NCBI RefSeq assembly: GCF_946479685.1
Contig: NZ_CAMLGS010000007.1
Location: forward strand, 1 to 64,000
DNA from: an uncultured Methylotenera sp.
GTDB taxonomy: Bacteria; Pseudomonadota; Gammaproteobacteria; Burkholderiales; Methylophilaceae
Length of the DNA stretch: 64,000 nucleotides
Direction: 5' to 3'
Positions 8,285 through 17,443 of the stretch are shown here, in pieces (positions within the stretch are counted from its first letter, which is position 1; each line of letters starts with the position of its first letter). The notes under the pieces are model-generated. The model had not been told where the DNA came from, did no database searches, and saw nothing but the letters and a program-made list of their open reading frames with translations. Position numbers and translations under genes: made by a program.

Positions 8285-9289
8285 ATGGCCGATAAGTTTT
8301 TATCACAAGACGAAGTAGATGCACTGTTAAAGGGTGTAGGGGTAGATCATGATGATGATAAATCCACTTCTGAAACCGAAGGTGTCCGTGACTATAATTT
8401 AGCCACGCAGGAGCGTATCGTGCGTGGGCGTATGCCTACGCTGGAGATTATTAACGAGCGTTTCGCTCGTCTTGTACGTATCGAGTTATTTAACTTTTTA
8501 AGACGCACTGTCGAAGTCTCAGTCGGCCCTGTACGCATTACCAAATATAGCGATTTTATTCGCAACCTAGTCGTACCTACCAACTTAAATTTAGTGCAAA
8601 TGAAGCCATTGCGTGGTACCGCGCTGATGGTATTTGACCCTACGCTAGTATTTTTAGTGGTTGATAATATGTTTGGTGGCGACGGTAGATTCCATACTCG
8701 CGTAGAGGGTAGAGATTTTACGCAGACTGAACAGCGGATTATCCAGCGTATTTTAGCCATTGTGTTTGAAACCTATGCAAAATCCTGGGAGCCAGTGTAT
8801 CCAATCGAGTTCGAATATCTACGTTCAGAAATGAATACCCAGTTTGCCAACATCGCCACGCCGAATGAGGTTGTGGTGGTGACGACCTTTAATGTGGAGC
8901 TAGGGCCAGCTAGCGGTGAAATTCATTTTTGCATGCCATACTCTATGGTAGAGCCGATTCGTGATTTATTAACGTCACCATTACAAGGTGAGGTGCTGGG
9001 TGCTGATAAGCGTTGGGTCAAACTCATGACACAGCAGGTGCAAGCGGCGGAAATTGAAATTGTTGCAGATTTAGCCACAACCGATATGCGGCTGGGACAA
9101 GTGCTCAACATGAAGGTTGGCGACGTGATACCAATCAGTATGGATGACTCCATTGAGGCTAAAGTAGACGGTGTGCCCGTTATGCTATGTAAGTATGGAT
9201 TGTTTAATGGGCAGTATGCCTTGCGTGTAGAAAAACTTTTGAGATCAAACTCTACGGAATATATTAAAGGAGAACCTTATGGCGACTGA
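8285..9289 (+). CDS. fliM: Flagellar motor switch protein FliM
   Basis: FliM forms the C-ring wall and is the docking site for phosphorylated CheY. The 334-aa protein begins MADKFLSQDEVDALLKGV, matching the N-terminal CheY-P-binding peptide (LSQ-E-[IV]-DALL). The CheC-like middle domain (residues about 50-230) includes MKPLRGTALMVFDPTLVFLVVDNMFGGDGR, and the C-terminal SpoA domain follows (MRLGQVLNMKVGDVIPI). The stop overlaps the fliN start by 11 bp, so translation is probably coupled. Confidence 0.98.
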   Translation: MADKFLSQDEVDALLKGVGVDHDDDKSTSETEGVRDYNLATQERIVRGRMPTLEIINERFARLVRIELFNFLRRTVEVSVGPVRITKYSDFIRNLVVPTNLNLVQMKPLRGTALMVFDPTLVFLVVDNMFGGDGRFHTRVEGRDFTQTEQRIIQRILAIVFETYAKSWEPVYPIEFEYLRSEMNTQFANIATPNEVVVVTTFNVELGPASGEIHFCMPYSMVEPIRDLLTSPLQGEVLGADKRWVKLMTQQVQAAEIEIVADLATTDMRLGQVLNMKVGDVIPISMDDSIEAKVDGVPVMLCKYGLFNGQYALRVEKLLRSNSTEYIKGEPYGD

Positions 9290-9743
9290 TCCAGTGGATG
9301 ATAGCAACATCGCTGAAGATGATTGGGGCGCTGCAATGGCAGAGCAGGCATCGTCTGAGAGTGCTGCAGATGATTGGGGTGCTGCTATGGATGAGCAAGC
9401 CGCAGCATTGCAGACGGATAAGGCTGAGAAGGCTCAAGTATTTACAGAATTTACAGCGAAGAATAAATTGCACGAAACGCAAAATGACATTGATTTCATT
9501 TTAGATATTCCGGTACAACTGACCGTAGAGTTGGGCCGTACTAAAATTGCGATTAAGAACTTGCTGCAATTAGCGCAAGGTTCAGTCGTTGAGTTGGATG
9601 GCATGGCCGGTGAGCCAATGGACGTGTTGGTGAATGGCTGCCTAATTGCGCAGGGCGAAGTAGTGGTAGTGAATGACAAATTTGGTATTCGTTTAACCGA
9701 CATTATTACTCCTGCAGAACGTATACGGAAAATTAACCGTTAA
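9279..9743 (+). CDS. fliN: Flagellar motor switch protein FliN
   Basis: FliN makes the base of the C ring and binds FliH for export. The 154-aa protein has a C-terminal SpoA domain (IPVQLTVELGRTKIAIKNLLQLAQGSVVELDGMAGEPMDVLVNG and KFGIRLTDIITPAERI). The N-terminal extension contains two near-identical copies of DDWGAAM-x-EQA, with tryptophans at residues 16 and 33, a 17-residue period. One such acidic W-containing segment is common in FliN; two copies are notable. GGAG precedes the ATG inside fliM. Confidence 0.97.
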   Translation: MATDPVDDSNIAEDDWGAAMAEQASSESAADDWGAAMDEQAAALQTDKAEKAQVFTEFTAKNKLHETQNDIDFILDIPVQLTVELGRTKIAIKNLLQLAQGSVVELDGMAGEPMDVLVNGCLIAQGEVVVVNDKFGIRLTDIITPAERIRKINR

Positions 9744-9785
9744 TTGTCTTTGATTAAATTGCCTACTCAGAAACTGCTGAATCTA

Positions 9786-10247
9786 ATGAAGTTGAAATCC
9801 TTATTTATCTTCATGCTGTATTGGTTATCAAGTTCAGCATGGGCTGCAGAGCCAGTAGTACACCCTTCGCCCACAGGCAGCCTGCTCAAAATGATACTAG
9901 GCCTTATGTTGGTATTAGGGGTGATGGCTGGCGTTGCATATTTGGTAAGACGCATGTTACCTGGTATCGGCCATCAGCACTCTACCATTCAGATTGTGGG
10001 AAGTGCTAGTGTCGGTACACGGGAACGCGTAGTGGTATTAGAGGTAGGCGATCGATGGTTGGTCGTCGGTGTAGCGCCTGGGCAAGTGAGCGCCATTGCT
10101 AATCTCGAAAAAGGTGTGGTCGCAGAAGCGGGCAGCGTAAAAATAGGCGCTGATGCTCAGGTTGGCCATGCTGAAACGCTTGCCACATCGTTTGGAAAAA
10201 TTTTAAAGAATTCGGCAAGTAAATTTACTGAGAAAACTAATGGTTAA
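9786..10247 (+). CDS. fliO: Flagellar biosynthetic protein FliO
   Basis: FliO is a small membrane protein that assists assembly of the FliP ring of the export gate. From the ATG at 9786 it is 153 aa and begins with a signal-like helix ([20 protein letters not shown]). A membrane helix ([27 protein letters not shown]) and the FliO core ([29 protein letters not shown]) follow. A TTG directly after the fliN stop (9744) would add 14 residues; the ATG gives a better N-terminus. Overlaps fliP by 8 bp. Confidence 0.9.
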   Translation: MKLKSLFIFMLYWLSSSAWAAEPVVHPSPTGSLLKMILGLMLVLGVMAGVAYLVRRMLPGIGHQHSTIQIVGSASVGTRERVVVLEVGDRWLVVGVAPGQVSAIANLEKGVVAEAGSVKIGADAQVGHAETLATSFGKILKNSASKFTEKTNG

Positions 10248-10995
10248 AAGTTGGGCTGTTTGTTTAAAGGGTTTGTCTATTGTAGGTTTGGCGTTATTGC
10301 CATTTTCAGTATTAGCCGCAGATGCTTTACCGTTAGTACATGCATCGCCAAGTGCTGGTGGTGGTCAAGACTACACATTAAGTTTACAAACTTTAATTCT
10401 ACTTACCTCACTCACGTTCTTACCCGCCATTGTGTTAATGATGACGGGCTTCACGCGCATTATCATTGTACTTTCACTGCTGCGTCAGGCATTGGGCACA
10501 CAATCTGTCCCGCCTAATCAGGTGATGATAGGTCTGGCTTTATTCCTCACCTTTTTTGTGATGTCGCCGGTGATTGATAAGATTTATGTGGATGCATATA
10601 AGCCTTTGTCTGAGAATCAAATCTCTATGCAAGAGGCGATGGACAAAGGTGTGGCGCCACTCAAGGAGTTTATGCTTAAACAAACGCGTGAGAGTGATCT
10701 TGCCTTGTTTGCAAAGATGGCTGAGGTCGATAAAATTGAAAGTCCGGATCAGGTGCCACTAAAGGTGCTAGTGCCAGCATTTGTGACCAGTGAGCTAAAA
10801 ACAGCATTTCAAATTGGCTTTGCTATTTTTATCCCCTTTTTGATTATCGATATGGTGGTTGCCAGTGTGTTGATGTCTATGGGGATGATGATGGTGTCTC
10901 CAGCCATTGTAGCGCTGCCATTCAAACTGATGTTGTTTGTGTTGGTGGACGGCTGGCAGTTGATACTGGGCTCATTGGTGGAAAGTTTTTATTAG
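10240..10995 (+). CDS. fliP: Flagellar export gate protein FliP
   Basis: FliP builds the core of the export gate with FliQ and FliR. The 251-aa protein has a cleavable signal peptide (about residues 1-26, ending VLAADA), a first helix pair with [48 protein letters not shown], and a C-terminal pair with [32 protein letters not shown]. Both are highly conserved FliP signatures. The ATG lies within the end of fliO. Confidence 0.98.
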   Translation: MVKSWAVCLKGLSIVGLALLPFSVLAADALPLVHASPSAGGGQDYTLSLQTLILLTSLTFLPAIVLMMTGFTRIIIVLSLLRQALGTQSVPPNQVMIGLALFLTFFVMSPVIDKIYVDAYKPLSENQISMQEAMDKGVAPLKEFMLKQTRESDLALFAKMAEVDKIESPDQVPLKVLVPAFVTSELKTAFQIGFAIFIPFLIIDMVVASVLMSMGMMMVSPAIVALPFKLMLFVLVDGWQLILGSLVESFY

Positions 10996-11035
10996 CCGTG
11001 TTAATTCTTAATGCATATAAAGTAGGGAGTATCTA

Positions 11036-11305
11036 ATGACGCCAGAAAGTGTAATGACGTTAGGTAGAGATGCGATGGGCATTACTTTAATGATTTCTGC
11101 TCCTATATTGCTTACTGTGCTGGCGATCGGTTTGTTGGTCAGTATTTTTCAAGCAGCAACCCAAATTAATGAACAAACATTGTCTTTTATCCCTAAGCTG
11201 GTGGGCGTGTTTGTCGCGTTGATGTTTGCGGGCCCTTGGATGCTAAGCACCATGGTTGACTATATGCACTTGGTCTTTACCAGCATACCTGCAATGGCTA
11301 ATTAG
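11036..11305 (+). CDS. fliQ: Flagellar export gate protein FliQ
   Basis: FliQ is the small two-helix component that wraps the FliP/FliR export gate. It has 89 aa and two hydrophobic hairpin helices (ITLMISAPILLTVLAIGLLVSIFQAATQINEQTLSFIPKLVGVFVALMFAGPWMLSTMVDY). The AATQINEQTLSFIPK loop is a family signature. It starts 40 bp after fliP. Confidence 0.97.
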   Translation: MTPESVMTLGRDAMGITLMISAPILLTVLAIGLLVSIFQAATQINEQTLSFIPKLVGVFVALMFAGPWMLSTMVDYMHLVFTSIPAMAN

Positions 11306-11334
11306 CACCTCCTAGTAGCAGTAGCGTTTAAATC

Positions 11335-12126
11335 ATGATTACATTCAGTGGTGAGTTTCTACAAACTTGGGTCATCACTTTATTGTGGCCGCTCACCCGT
11401 ATTTTGGCTGTTATCGCCATTGTGCCAATTTTTAGCCACACGACGATTCCTAGGCGAGTGAAACTGGGATTGAGTGTGTTGCTCACCATCATTATCGTTC
11501 CTACTATTCCACCTCTCCCTCAGTTTGAAGTCTTTTCCTTAGATGGTTTGTTGGTTTTAGTTCAGCAGGTGATTATTGGCTTTGCCATCGGCTTTAGTAT
11601 GCGTTTGGTATTTGCTGCGGTTGACTTAGCTGGGCAATTAATCGGTTTAACTATGGGGTTAGGCTTTGCGCAGTTTTTTGATCCGCAAACACATGGCCAG
11701 TCCACCGCTTTAAACCAGCTTTTAGTGTTGCTAGCGATGCTTATCTTTTTAAGCTTGGATGGGCATTTGATTATTGTCACTACGATGGCCCACAGCTTCA
11801 CTACGATGCCGATAGGGTTGGGTGGGGCGGGGATTGATGCAATGCAAATCGCGTTGTGGGGCAATACGATTTTCAGTGCGGGTTTAATGCTGGCTATGCC
11901 TGCCGTATGTGCTTTGCTGATTACCAACATGGCCTTGGGCATATTAACGCGCACAGCGCCGCAGCTTAACTTGTTTGGTATTGGCTTCCCAATTACCTTG
12001 AGTATGGGTTTTGTGGTGGTGGCGCTGTCATTAACCAGTATGCTGCAGCCCATTGTAAAGTTTATTGAGCAGGGTACAGATAATATGATGCAAGTAGCTG
12101 TGCCTAAGCATACTAATAGTAAATAA
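11335..12126 (+). CDS. fliR: Flagellar export gate protein FliR
   Basis: FliR completes the FliP5Q4R1 export gate and contacts FlhB. The 263-aa protein has several membrane segments. Family motifs seen include WPLTRILAVIAIVPIFSHTTIPRRVKLGLSVLLTIII, GFAMxxxF-type helices and GLTMGLGFAQFFDPQTHGQSTALNQLL. It starts 29 bp after fliQ and ends the plus-strand flagellar operon. flhB does not follow it. Confidence 0.97.
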   Translation: MITFSGEFLQTWVITLLWPLTRILAVIAIVPIFSHTTIPRRVKLGLSVLLTIIIVPTIPPLPQFEVFSLDGLLVLVQQVIIGFAIGFSMRLVFAAVDLAGQLIGLTMGLGFAQFFDPQTHGQSTALNQLLVLLAMLIFLSLDGHLIIVTTMAHSFTTMPIGLGGAGIDAMQIALWGNTIFSAGLMLAMPAVCALLITNMALGILTRTAPQLNLFGIGFPITLSMGFVVVALSLTSMLQPIVKFIEQGTDNMMQVAVPKHTNSK

Positions 12127-12130
12127 CAGC

Positions 12131-12213
12131 TTACTGGACGTGCTTAAATAACCGCTGGTGGGTTAGTAGTCTACTCGGCGCACGCGTGCGCCTTTGCTCG
12201 TAAACTCCAGTAA
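12131..12213. terminator. 16-bp palindrome in the convergent fliR/flgL gap
   Basis: GGCGCACGCGTGCGCC at 12177-12192 is a perfect 16-bp palindrome. It is framed by TTACTGGA (12131-12138) and its complement TCCAGTAA (12206-12213). Placed between converging operons, it could act as a bidirectional terminator or processing site. A short TTT follows on the plus side, which is weak for intrinsic termination. Confidence 0.4.
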
Positions 12214-12262
12214 TATCAGCTGCTATTAAAGCCTCACAAGATATTAGGCGTTAACTAAAACG

Positions 12263-13177
12263 CTACTGAATAAAATTAAACAAAGACAAACTGGTCGTTG
12301 CTACAAATGATTTTTGCGCAGCTTCCATAATTGTTTGATTCTTAGATAAGTCAGACAGCGCAGATGCGTAATCTAAGTCTTGGATTTCAGACAATGATTT
12401 ACTGTATTGCAGGTCTAAATCACTGCCTGAGATGTCTAATTGATCCAGCTCGTTTAGTCTTGAGCCTATACTTGCACGTACCGTAAGCACATTATCTAAG
12501 CCTTGGCGCATACTGCTTAGGCCAGTAGCCACACCAGCGGTAAATGCTGCTTGATTTGCAGGTGTTAGTGGGGTGTTTAGTAAGGTGACTAAGTTCTGTA
12601 TAGTCGCAAAAACATCATTGCCGCCAGCTTTAAATACATCATCGCCGGTAGCATTTACTACCATTTGTCGCGACTCATCCACTTGCAGTAGTTGATTGTT
12701 GCTATCACCTACGTATGCAGCGCCAGTGGCGTTGGCAACAAACGGGGCAGTATTTGTCTGAAAGCCAGCATATAAATAATTGCCGGCAGCATCTTTTGTG
12801 TTCGCAAGGCCAATTAAGCCATCTAATGCGGTTTTTAAATCTGCCGCAATAAAACCGCGTTCCAAGTCAGAGTAGGTCGCGTTGCCTGCTGCAACTAGCG
12901 ATGATTGAATTGAAGTCATCGTGTTGGTGATGCTGGTGAGGTTAGACTCTAGCGTATTGAGTTTGAGTTGTGCTGTTTGTCTAGTGTCAGCAAAATTTGA
13001 GTTCACACTTTTTGCGTGTGCAATCTCTAATGCTCTTGCTGCGCCTACAGGGTCGTCTGACGGCGAGGCAATGCGCTGTCCGGTAGATATTTGCTGCATC
13101 AGCTTAGTTTGCTCTGATTGCAAATTCGTTATTTTCGAAATACCGGATTGATAGATAGTATTGGTACTGATTCGCAT
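12263..13177 (-). CDS. flgL: Flagellar hook-associated protein FlgL (HAP3)
   Basis: FlgL is the second junction protein between hook and filament and is flagellin-like at both ends. The 304-aa protein begins MRISTNTIYQSGISKITNLQSEQTKLMQQISTGQRI, a helix shared with flagellin N-termini, and ends with an amphipathic helix (ALSDLSKNQTIMEAAQKSFVATTSLSLFNFI). It follows flgK by about 36 bp on the same strand. Export needs the FlgN chaperone, encoded at 24.5 kb. Confidence 0.95.
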   Translation of the reverse strand: MRISTNTIYQSGISKITNLQSEQTKLMQQISTGQRIASPSDDPVGAARALEIAHAKSVNSNFADTRQTAQLKLNTLESNLTSITNTMTSIQSSLVAAGNATYSDLERGFIAADLKTALDGLIGLANTKDAAGNYLYAGFQTNTAPFVANATGAAYVGDSNNQLLQVDESRQMVVNATGDDVFKAGGNDVFATIQNLVTLLNTPLTPANQAAFTAGVATGLSSMRQGLDNVLTVRASIGSRLNELDQLDISGSDLDLQYSKSLSEIQDLDYASALSDLSKNQTIMEAAQKSFVATTSLSLFNFIQ

Positions 13178-13213
13178 GGTAACTCCTTAAGCTATTGACC
13201 CTTAGGCTATTGA

Positions 13214-15187
13214 TTAGGTGCCAAGTTGCAATAGCACATCAAACAGTTGACTAGCAATTTGCATCATTTTGCCTGCAGCCTGATAGGCTTGCTGGTAACG
13301 TATTAGATTGGTTGCTTCTTCGTCTAGGTTAACACCGGATTCAGCCTGCACTGATGCATTGATCTGCTCCAGTACCTGACCTTCAGACACGCTCAGTATA
13401 CCGAGTTCACGTGTTTTGTTGCCTACGCCATTGACCATTTGACCAAAGGCTTCTGAGTAACTCTTATTACCGGTAATAGTGTCTGCATTCTGCAGGCTTG
13501 CCAATAATAAGCCATTGGTATTGTCACTAGGGCCAGTAGCGCTACCTGGTGTAATCGTAAATTGGTCACCGTTATTTGGTGTTCCAGAAATGACGAAACT
13601 CATGCCGGCTGTTGTGATGGTTGCGCCATTTACAAATGTGACAGGCGCACCTGCCGCATAAGTCACAGACGTGCCATTAGAGGTGACTGTCACAGGCTCG
13701 GTGGCAATAAAGCCTGTGAGTGTATTGGGTGCGCCAGCATTGTAAGTGATGTTAAACGGGCTTGCGATAGGGCTAGAGGCATATGAACTGCTAGCGACTG
13801 GGCTGCTGATGCTAGCAGCACCTGTATTGGCAGCATTTGCGCTGGAGCTCAGTGCGCTGGCACCAACTGCAAGCTTTCTTGCATCAGTAATTGCAAGCGT
13901 GAATTTTGATGCGGCATTTTGTGTTGGTTTGATTAAGAAACTGTCGCCGGCCAACATGGTGCCAGAAGTTTGACTAATCGTTAATCCGTCCACATTTGCC
14001 GGCAAGCTGCTAAAGCTTTGCGTAGTGTTGTCGCTCAGCCTGGTCACGCTATAGTTCGTGCCATCAAATAGCAACTTATAGTCACTGGTTGTTAGTGCTT
14101 TGGCATCTACAATTTTCGCCGCTACCTCTGCTGGGCTTGCATTGGCAGGTGTAGTGGTCGGGCCTGAGTTAAGTGCGCTTGAGTTGACGATAGGGTCAGG
14201 AATGCTAAATAGTGCGGAACCAAGGTTGCCATCTAAATCAAAACCCTGCATCAACTGAGAGTTAAATGTATCGCCCAGCACTACAGCAATCTGACCTATT
14301 TGATTTTGTACAGCATCAAGTGATTCTGAGCGGAATTGCAATAGACCGCCGATTACGCCGCCCGGTAGGCTATTGGTGCCTAGGATTGTTGTTTTACTGT
14401 TAGATTGGTATGCAACTTCAATGCGGCTTGGATCCGTAGCTGAAGGGCTGGTCATGAGGCTGAAAGTCTCTTTACCAACGACTAATGGCAGGCCATTGCC
14501 TGCGTATACGTTATAACCACCTTGGCCCTGAGATACTACGGTAGTTTTAATCTGCTTACTTAGTTCTAATACCAACTGATCTCGTTGGTCCATCAAGTCG
14601 TTAGGTGCGCTTCCATTTGCACTCAAAGCTTTTTCAATGACATCATTGAGGCCGGCAATTTGTTTTGCATATGTGTTAACCAAACCTACACTGGATGTGA
14701 TTTGTGAGTTTACGCTATCGCGAATTTCATTTAAGCGGTTATTCGTGGTTTGGAAGCGGCTGGACAGAGACTGTGCATACGACAGCATAGATTGGCGCGT
14801 GGCCAGATCACTCGGGTTTGCACTTAATTTTTGTACTGCACCAAAAAAATCACTCATTGCTGGGTTGAGGCCAGCTGTTGAGTTAGACAACATATCATTG
14901 ATAGATGTCATTTGAGATAGGTAAGTAGTGGCACTAGAGCTGTTGGACTGACTACGTACTGCTTGTGCCGCTAATATGTCGTTAAAAATCCTGGTGACGG
15001 AGGCAACTTCAGTGCCTTGGCCAACAAAACCATATCCGAAGTTTTGTGATTGTGCAGCCGCTTGCACAACAACTTGTCTGGAGTAGCCAGGTGTAGAGGC
15101 ATTGGCGATGTTGTGACCAGTGGTACTGATGCCAACCTGCGCCGCAGCAAGGGCACTTTTTCCGATATTTAAGATGTTAGAGGCCAT
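13214..15187 (-). CDS. flgK: Flagellar hook-associated protein FlgK (HAP1)
   Basis: FlgK is the first junction protein on the hook tip. At 657 aa it is longer than the enterobacterial protein (about 550 aa). The N-terminus (ILNIGKSALAAAQVGISTTGHNIANASTPGYSRQVV) and C-terminus (VNLDEEATNLIRYQQAYQAAGKMMQIASQLFDVLLQL) are the conserved coiled-coil ends of rod/hook/HAP proteins. The extra length is in a Ser/Ala/Thr-rich variable central region, about residues 340-560, expected to be surface exposed. A FliA-type promoter lies 35 bp upstream, so flgKL is probably a late (class 3) unit. Confidence 0.96.
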   Translation of the reverse strand: MASNILNIGKSALAAAQVGISTTGHNIANASTPGYSRQVVVQAAAQSQNFGYGFVGQGTEVASVTRIFNDILAAQAVRSQSNSSSATTYLSQMTSINDMLSNSTAGLNPAMSDFFGAVQKLSANPSDLATRQSMLSYAQSLSSRFQTTNNRLNEIRDSVNSQITSSVGLVNTYAKQIAGLNDVIEKALSANGSAPNDLMDQRDQLVLELSKQIKTTVVSQGQGGYNVYAGNGLPLVVGKETFSLMTSPSATDPSRIEVAYQSNSKTTILGTNSLPGGVIGGLLQFRSESLDAVQNQIGQIAVVLGDTFNSQLMQGFDLDGNLGSALFSIPDPIVNSSALNSGPTTTPANASPAEVAAKIVDAKALTTSDYKLLFDGTNYSVTRLSDNTTQSFSSLPANVDGLTISQTSGTMLAGDSFLIKPTQNAASKFTLAITDARKLAVGASALSSSANAANTGAASISSPVASSSYASSPIASPFNITYNAGAPNTLTGFIATEPVTVTSNGTSVTYAAGAPVTFVNGATITTAGMSFVISGTPNNGDQFTITPGSATGPSDNTNGLLLASLQNADTITGNKSYSEAFGQMVNGVGNKTRELGILSVSEGQVLEQINASVQAESGVNLDEEATNLIRYQQAYQAAGKMMQIASQLFDVLLQLGT

Positions 15188-15222
15188 GGTAGCGTCTCAC
15201 TTTAACTAATTTCATATATTGT

Positions 15223-15249
15223 ATGACGGCATTAAATATTAAAACTTTA
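15223..15249 (-). promoter_or_regulatory. FliA (sigma-28) promoter for flgKL
   Basis: On the minus strand, TAAAGTTT (15249-15242) is an exact match to the FliA -35 box. It is followed by an 11-bp spacer and GCCGTCAT (15230-15223), which matches the -10 consensus GCCGATAA at five of eight positions, including GCCG. It lies 35 bp upstream of the flgK ATG and inside the flgJ-flgK gap, separating late flgKL from the earlier flgB-J genes. Confidence 0.7.
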
Positions 15250-15272
15250 GGCCATGGGTGGTGAATTACTTT

Positions 15273-16250
15273 TTATGATGATGACACTTTTTTAATCACG
15301 TTTGTGAGTTTTTCTGCATAATTCGGATCGGTTGCATATCCTGCTTTTTGCATGGCTTTTGCATAGCCTTGTACGTTATCCAAGTTGGCCATAACGTTCT
15401 CATAACGCGGAGTATTGCGCATTAAGTTAGCAAAGTCCTTAAATGAGTCTGCATAGCTATCATATGCGCGAAACTTCTCTATGCGCTTTTGCTTAATGCC
15501 ATTGACGTACTCTGTCGTTACAGCTTCAACCACTTTACCGTTCCAGTTACTAGTAGCCTTGATGCCAAACAGATTGTTGCTTGCTGTACCATCTGCAGCT
15601 CTGATCTCACGCTTGCCCCAGCCGCTTTCCAGCGCTGCTTGCCCCAGCATTAGGTGGGCAGGGATGCCGGTAGCGCGACTTGCGGACTCGGCGTGCTGAG
15701 CCATTTTCCTTTGGAAGCTATCCGCGCTACTGTCATCATTGAGTGGTTTAAACTCAGTATTGTCTTTAGCTGTGCTGTTCAAGCGACTAGGATTTTGTTG
15801 CAGTGCTATCTGGGCTTGGTATAGAAACGGATTGCTGATTAAATTTTGATTCAGGCTAGATTGTTTGTCTGTGAGGCCTGTGTTGTTATCTACAGCCTGC
15901 TCAAGTGCGTTGTTTGCAGCATAACCGTTTGGGCTCAACTGTTTTGCCAGTACATCAGCTAGTCCTAAGCCTTTAGATGAGAGGTTGCTGGTCAGTTGCT
16001 GGTCTAGCATGCTGATAAAAGTGCGACTTTGATCGTTATCTAATAAGCTGTCTTGCGGTGTTGCATCACGCATGCTTTTTAGCATCATATTCATGAAAAT
16101 AGCTTCAAATTGCTTAGCCACGCCTTTGATTGCCTCAGGCGAGTTTTCTCGTGCGGCCTGTTTCAAGTTATTCAGGCTATTGGCATCAATCGCAAGATTG
16201 CCTGATAAATCCGCCTTGTTAGTAATGCTTTTGTTAATGTTGTTAGTCAT
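15273..16250 (-). CDS. flgJ: Flagellar rod-assembly muramidase FlgJ
   Basis: FlgJ caps the growing rod and cuts peptidoglycan so that the rod can pass. The 325-aa protein has the rod-capping domain in about residues 25-105 (AIKGVAKQFEAIFMNMMLKSMRDATPQDSLLDNDQSRTF), a Gln/Asn-rich linker, and a C-terminal GH73 glucosaminidase domain from about 180. The likely catalytic Glu208 lies in LGQAALESGWGKREI. This is the dual-domain form found in beta- and gammaproteobacteria. It starts 13 bp after flgI. Confidence 0.97.
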   Translation of the reverse strand: MTNNINKSITNKADLSGNLAIDANSLNNLKQAARENSPEAIKGVAKQFEAIFMNMMLKSMRDATPQDSLLDNDQSRTFISMLDQQLTSNLSSKGLGLADVLAKQLSPNGYAANNALEQAVDNNTGLTDKQSSLNQNLISNPFLYQAQIALQQNPSRLNSTAKDNTEFKPLNDDSSADSFQRKMAQHAESASRATGIPAHLMLGQAALESGWGKREIRAADGTASNNLFGIKATSNWNGKVVEAVTTEYVNGIKQKRIEKFRAYDSYADSFKDFANLMRNTPRYENVMANLDNVQGYAKAMQKAGYATDPNYAEKLTNVIKKVSSS

Positions 16251-16263
16251 GGCTGGCTTGCAC

Positions 16264-17436
16264 TTAAATTACTTCTAGTTCAGCACGCAGTGAGCCTGCT
16301 GCCTTCATCGCTTGTAATATTGCAAGCAAGTCTTGTGGAGTTGCACCAATCGCATTTAATGCCTTCACCACGTCAGAAAGATTGGCGCCACTATCTAGCT
16401 TAACTACTTGTCCAGGGTCTTTTTTAATGTCGATTTCAGAGCGTGCAGTTGCAACCGTTTGGCCGCTGGCCAATGCGCCGGGTTGGCTTATCACAGGGTC
16501 TGTATTGATAGTAACAGTTAAATTGCCATGCGATACCGCGCAGCTTTCAAGGGTTACGGTTTGGTTCATTACCACTGAGCCGGTGCGCGCATTGACAATG
16601 ACTTTTGCATAGCTAGCTGCTGGTGCTACATTTAGGCTTTCTAACGCAGCTAAAAACGCTACGCGGCTATAACTGGCTGGTGGGTTGATTTGAATCACGC
16701 GAGCATTTTGTGCAAGAGCTGTATTTTGGCCAAACTGGCGGTTGATCGCATCGACCACTAATGATGCTGTAGAAAAGTCTGAGTCTTTTAATTCTAAGTT
16801 AAACGTATTGTTTTGGGAGATAGTGGAAGGCACAGCACGTTCAACGGTAGCGCCAGCGGTAATTCTACCTACGCTTAAGTGATTCACCTGCGTTTGTGAG
16901 CCATTGGCTGATGCGCCAACACCACCTACGACTAAGCTGCCTTGTGCCATGGCGTATACTTGGCCATCAGCACCTTTTAATGGGGTCATCAGCAGAGTGC
17001 CGCCTCTCAGGCTTTTTGCATTACCCATAGAAGAAACGGTAATGTCTAAAGTTTGCCCAGGTTGCGCGAAGGCAGGGAGGCTGCTGGTGACAATGACTGC
17101 TGCTACGTTTTTAAGTTGCAATGATGTGCCAGGCGGTAAGTTGACGCCCATTTGTTGCATCATGCTGATAATGCTTTGTACTGTAAATGGTGTTTGTACA
17201 GTTTGGTCACCAGTGCCATCTAAACCAACCACCAAGCCGTAACCGATCAGCTGGTTGGCACGTACGCCCTGAATAGAAGCTAAATCTTTCAGGCGCTCTG
17301 CATGCGCTGCTGGGGCTGTAGTGATGCTGAATGCGGTACTGGCTAGCAGCAGGCAGGGTAGCATGATGCGCTTAACGATCTGTTGTAAGCGTGATGCTTG
17401 TGTGATTGAAGCTGTTATGTTGAGTCGTTGTGCCAT
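16264..17436 (-). CDS. flgI: Flagellar P-ring protein FlgI
   Basis: FlgI forms the periplasmic P ring around the rod; its assembly needs the chaperone FlgA, encoded at 23.2 kb. The 390-aa protein has a signal peptide of about 47 residues with a long n-region (cleavage near PAAHA-ER). The conserved start of the mature protein follows (RLKDLASIQGVRANQLIGYGLVVGLDGTGDQ), with the C-terminal LSDVVKALNAIGATPQDLLAILQAMKAAGSLRAELEVI. It starts 7 bp after the flgH stop. Confidence 0.97.
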   Translation of the reverse strand: MAQRLNITASITQASRLQQIVKRIMLPCLLLASTAFSITTAPAAHAERLKDLASIQGVRANQLIGYGLVVGLDGTGDQTVQTPFTVQSIISMMQQMGVNLPPGTSLQLKNVAAVIVTSSLPAFAQPGQTLDITVSSMGNAKSLRGGTLLMTPLKGADGQVYAMAQGSLVVGGVGASANGSQTQVNHLSVGRITAGATVERAVPSTISQNNTFNLELKDSDFSTASLVVDAINRQFGQNTALAQNARVIQINPPASYSRVAFLAALESLNVAPAASYAKVIVNARTGSVVMNQTVTLESCAVSHGNLTVTINTDPVISQPGALASGQTVATARSEIDIKKDPGQVVKLDSGANLSDVVKALNAIGATPQDLLAILQAMKAAGSLRAELEVI

Positions 17437-17443
17437 ATGATTT

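Noticed and set aside
8287..8294. GCCGATAA, a perfect FliA -10 sequence at the fliM start
   Set aside because: It is formed by the codons Ala-Asp-Lys directly after the fliM ATG and has no -35 element.
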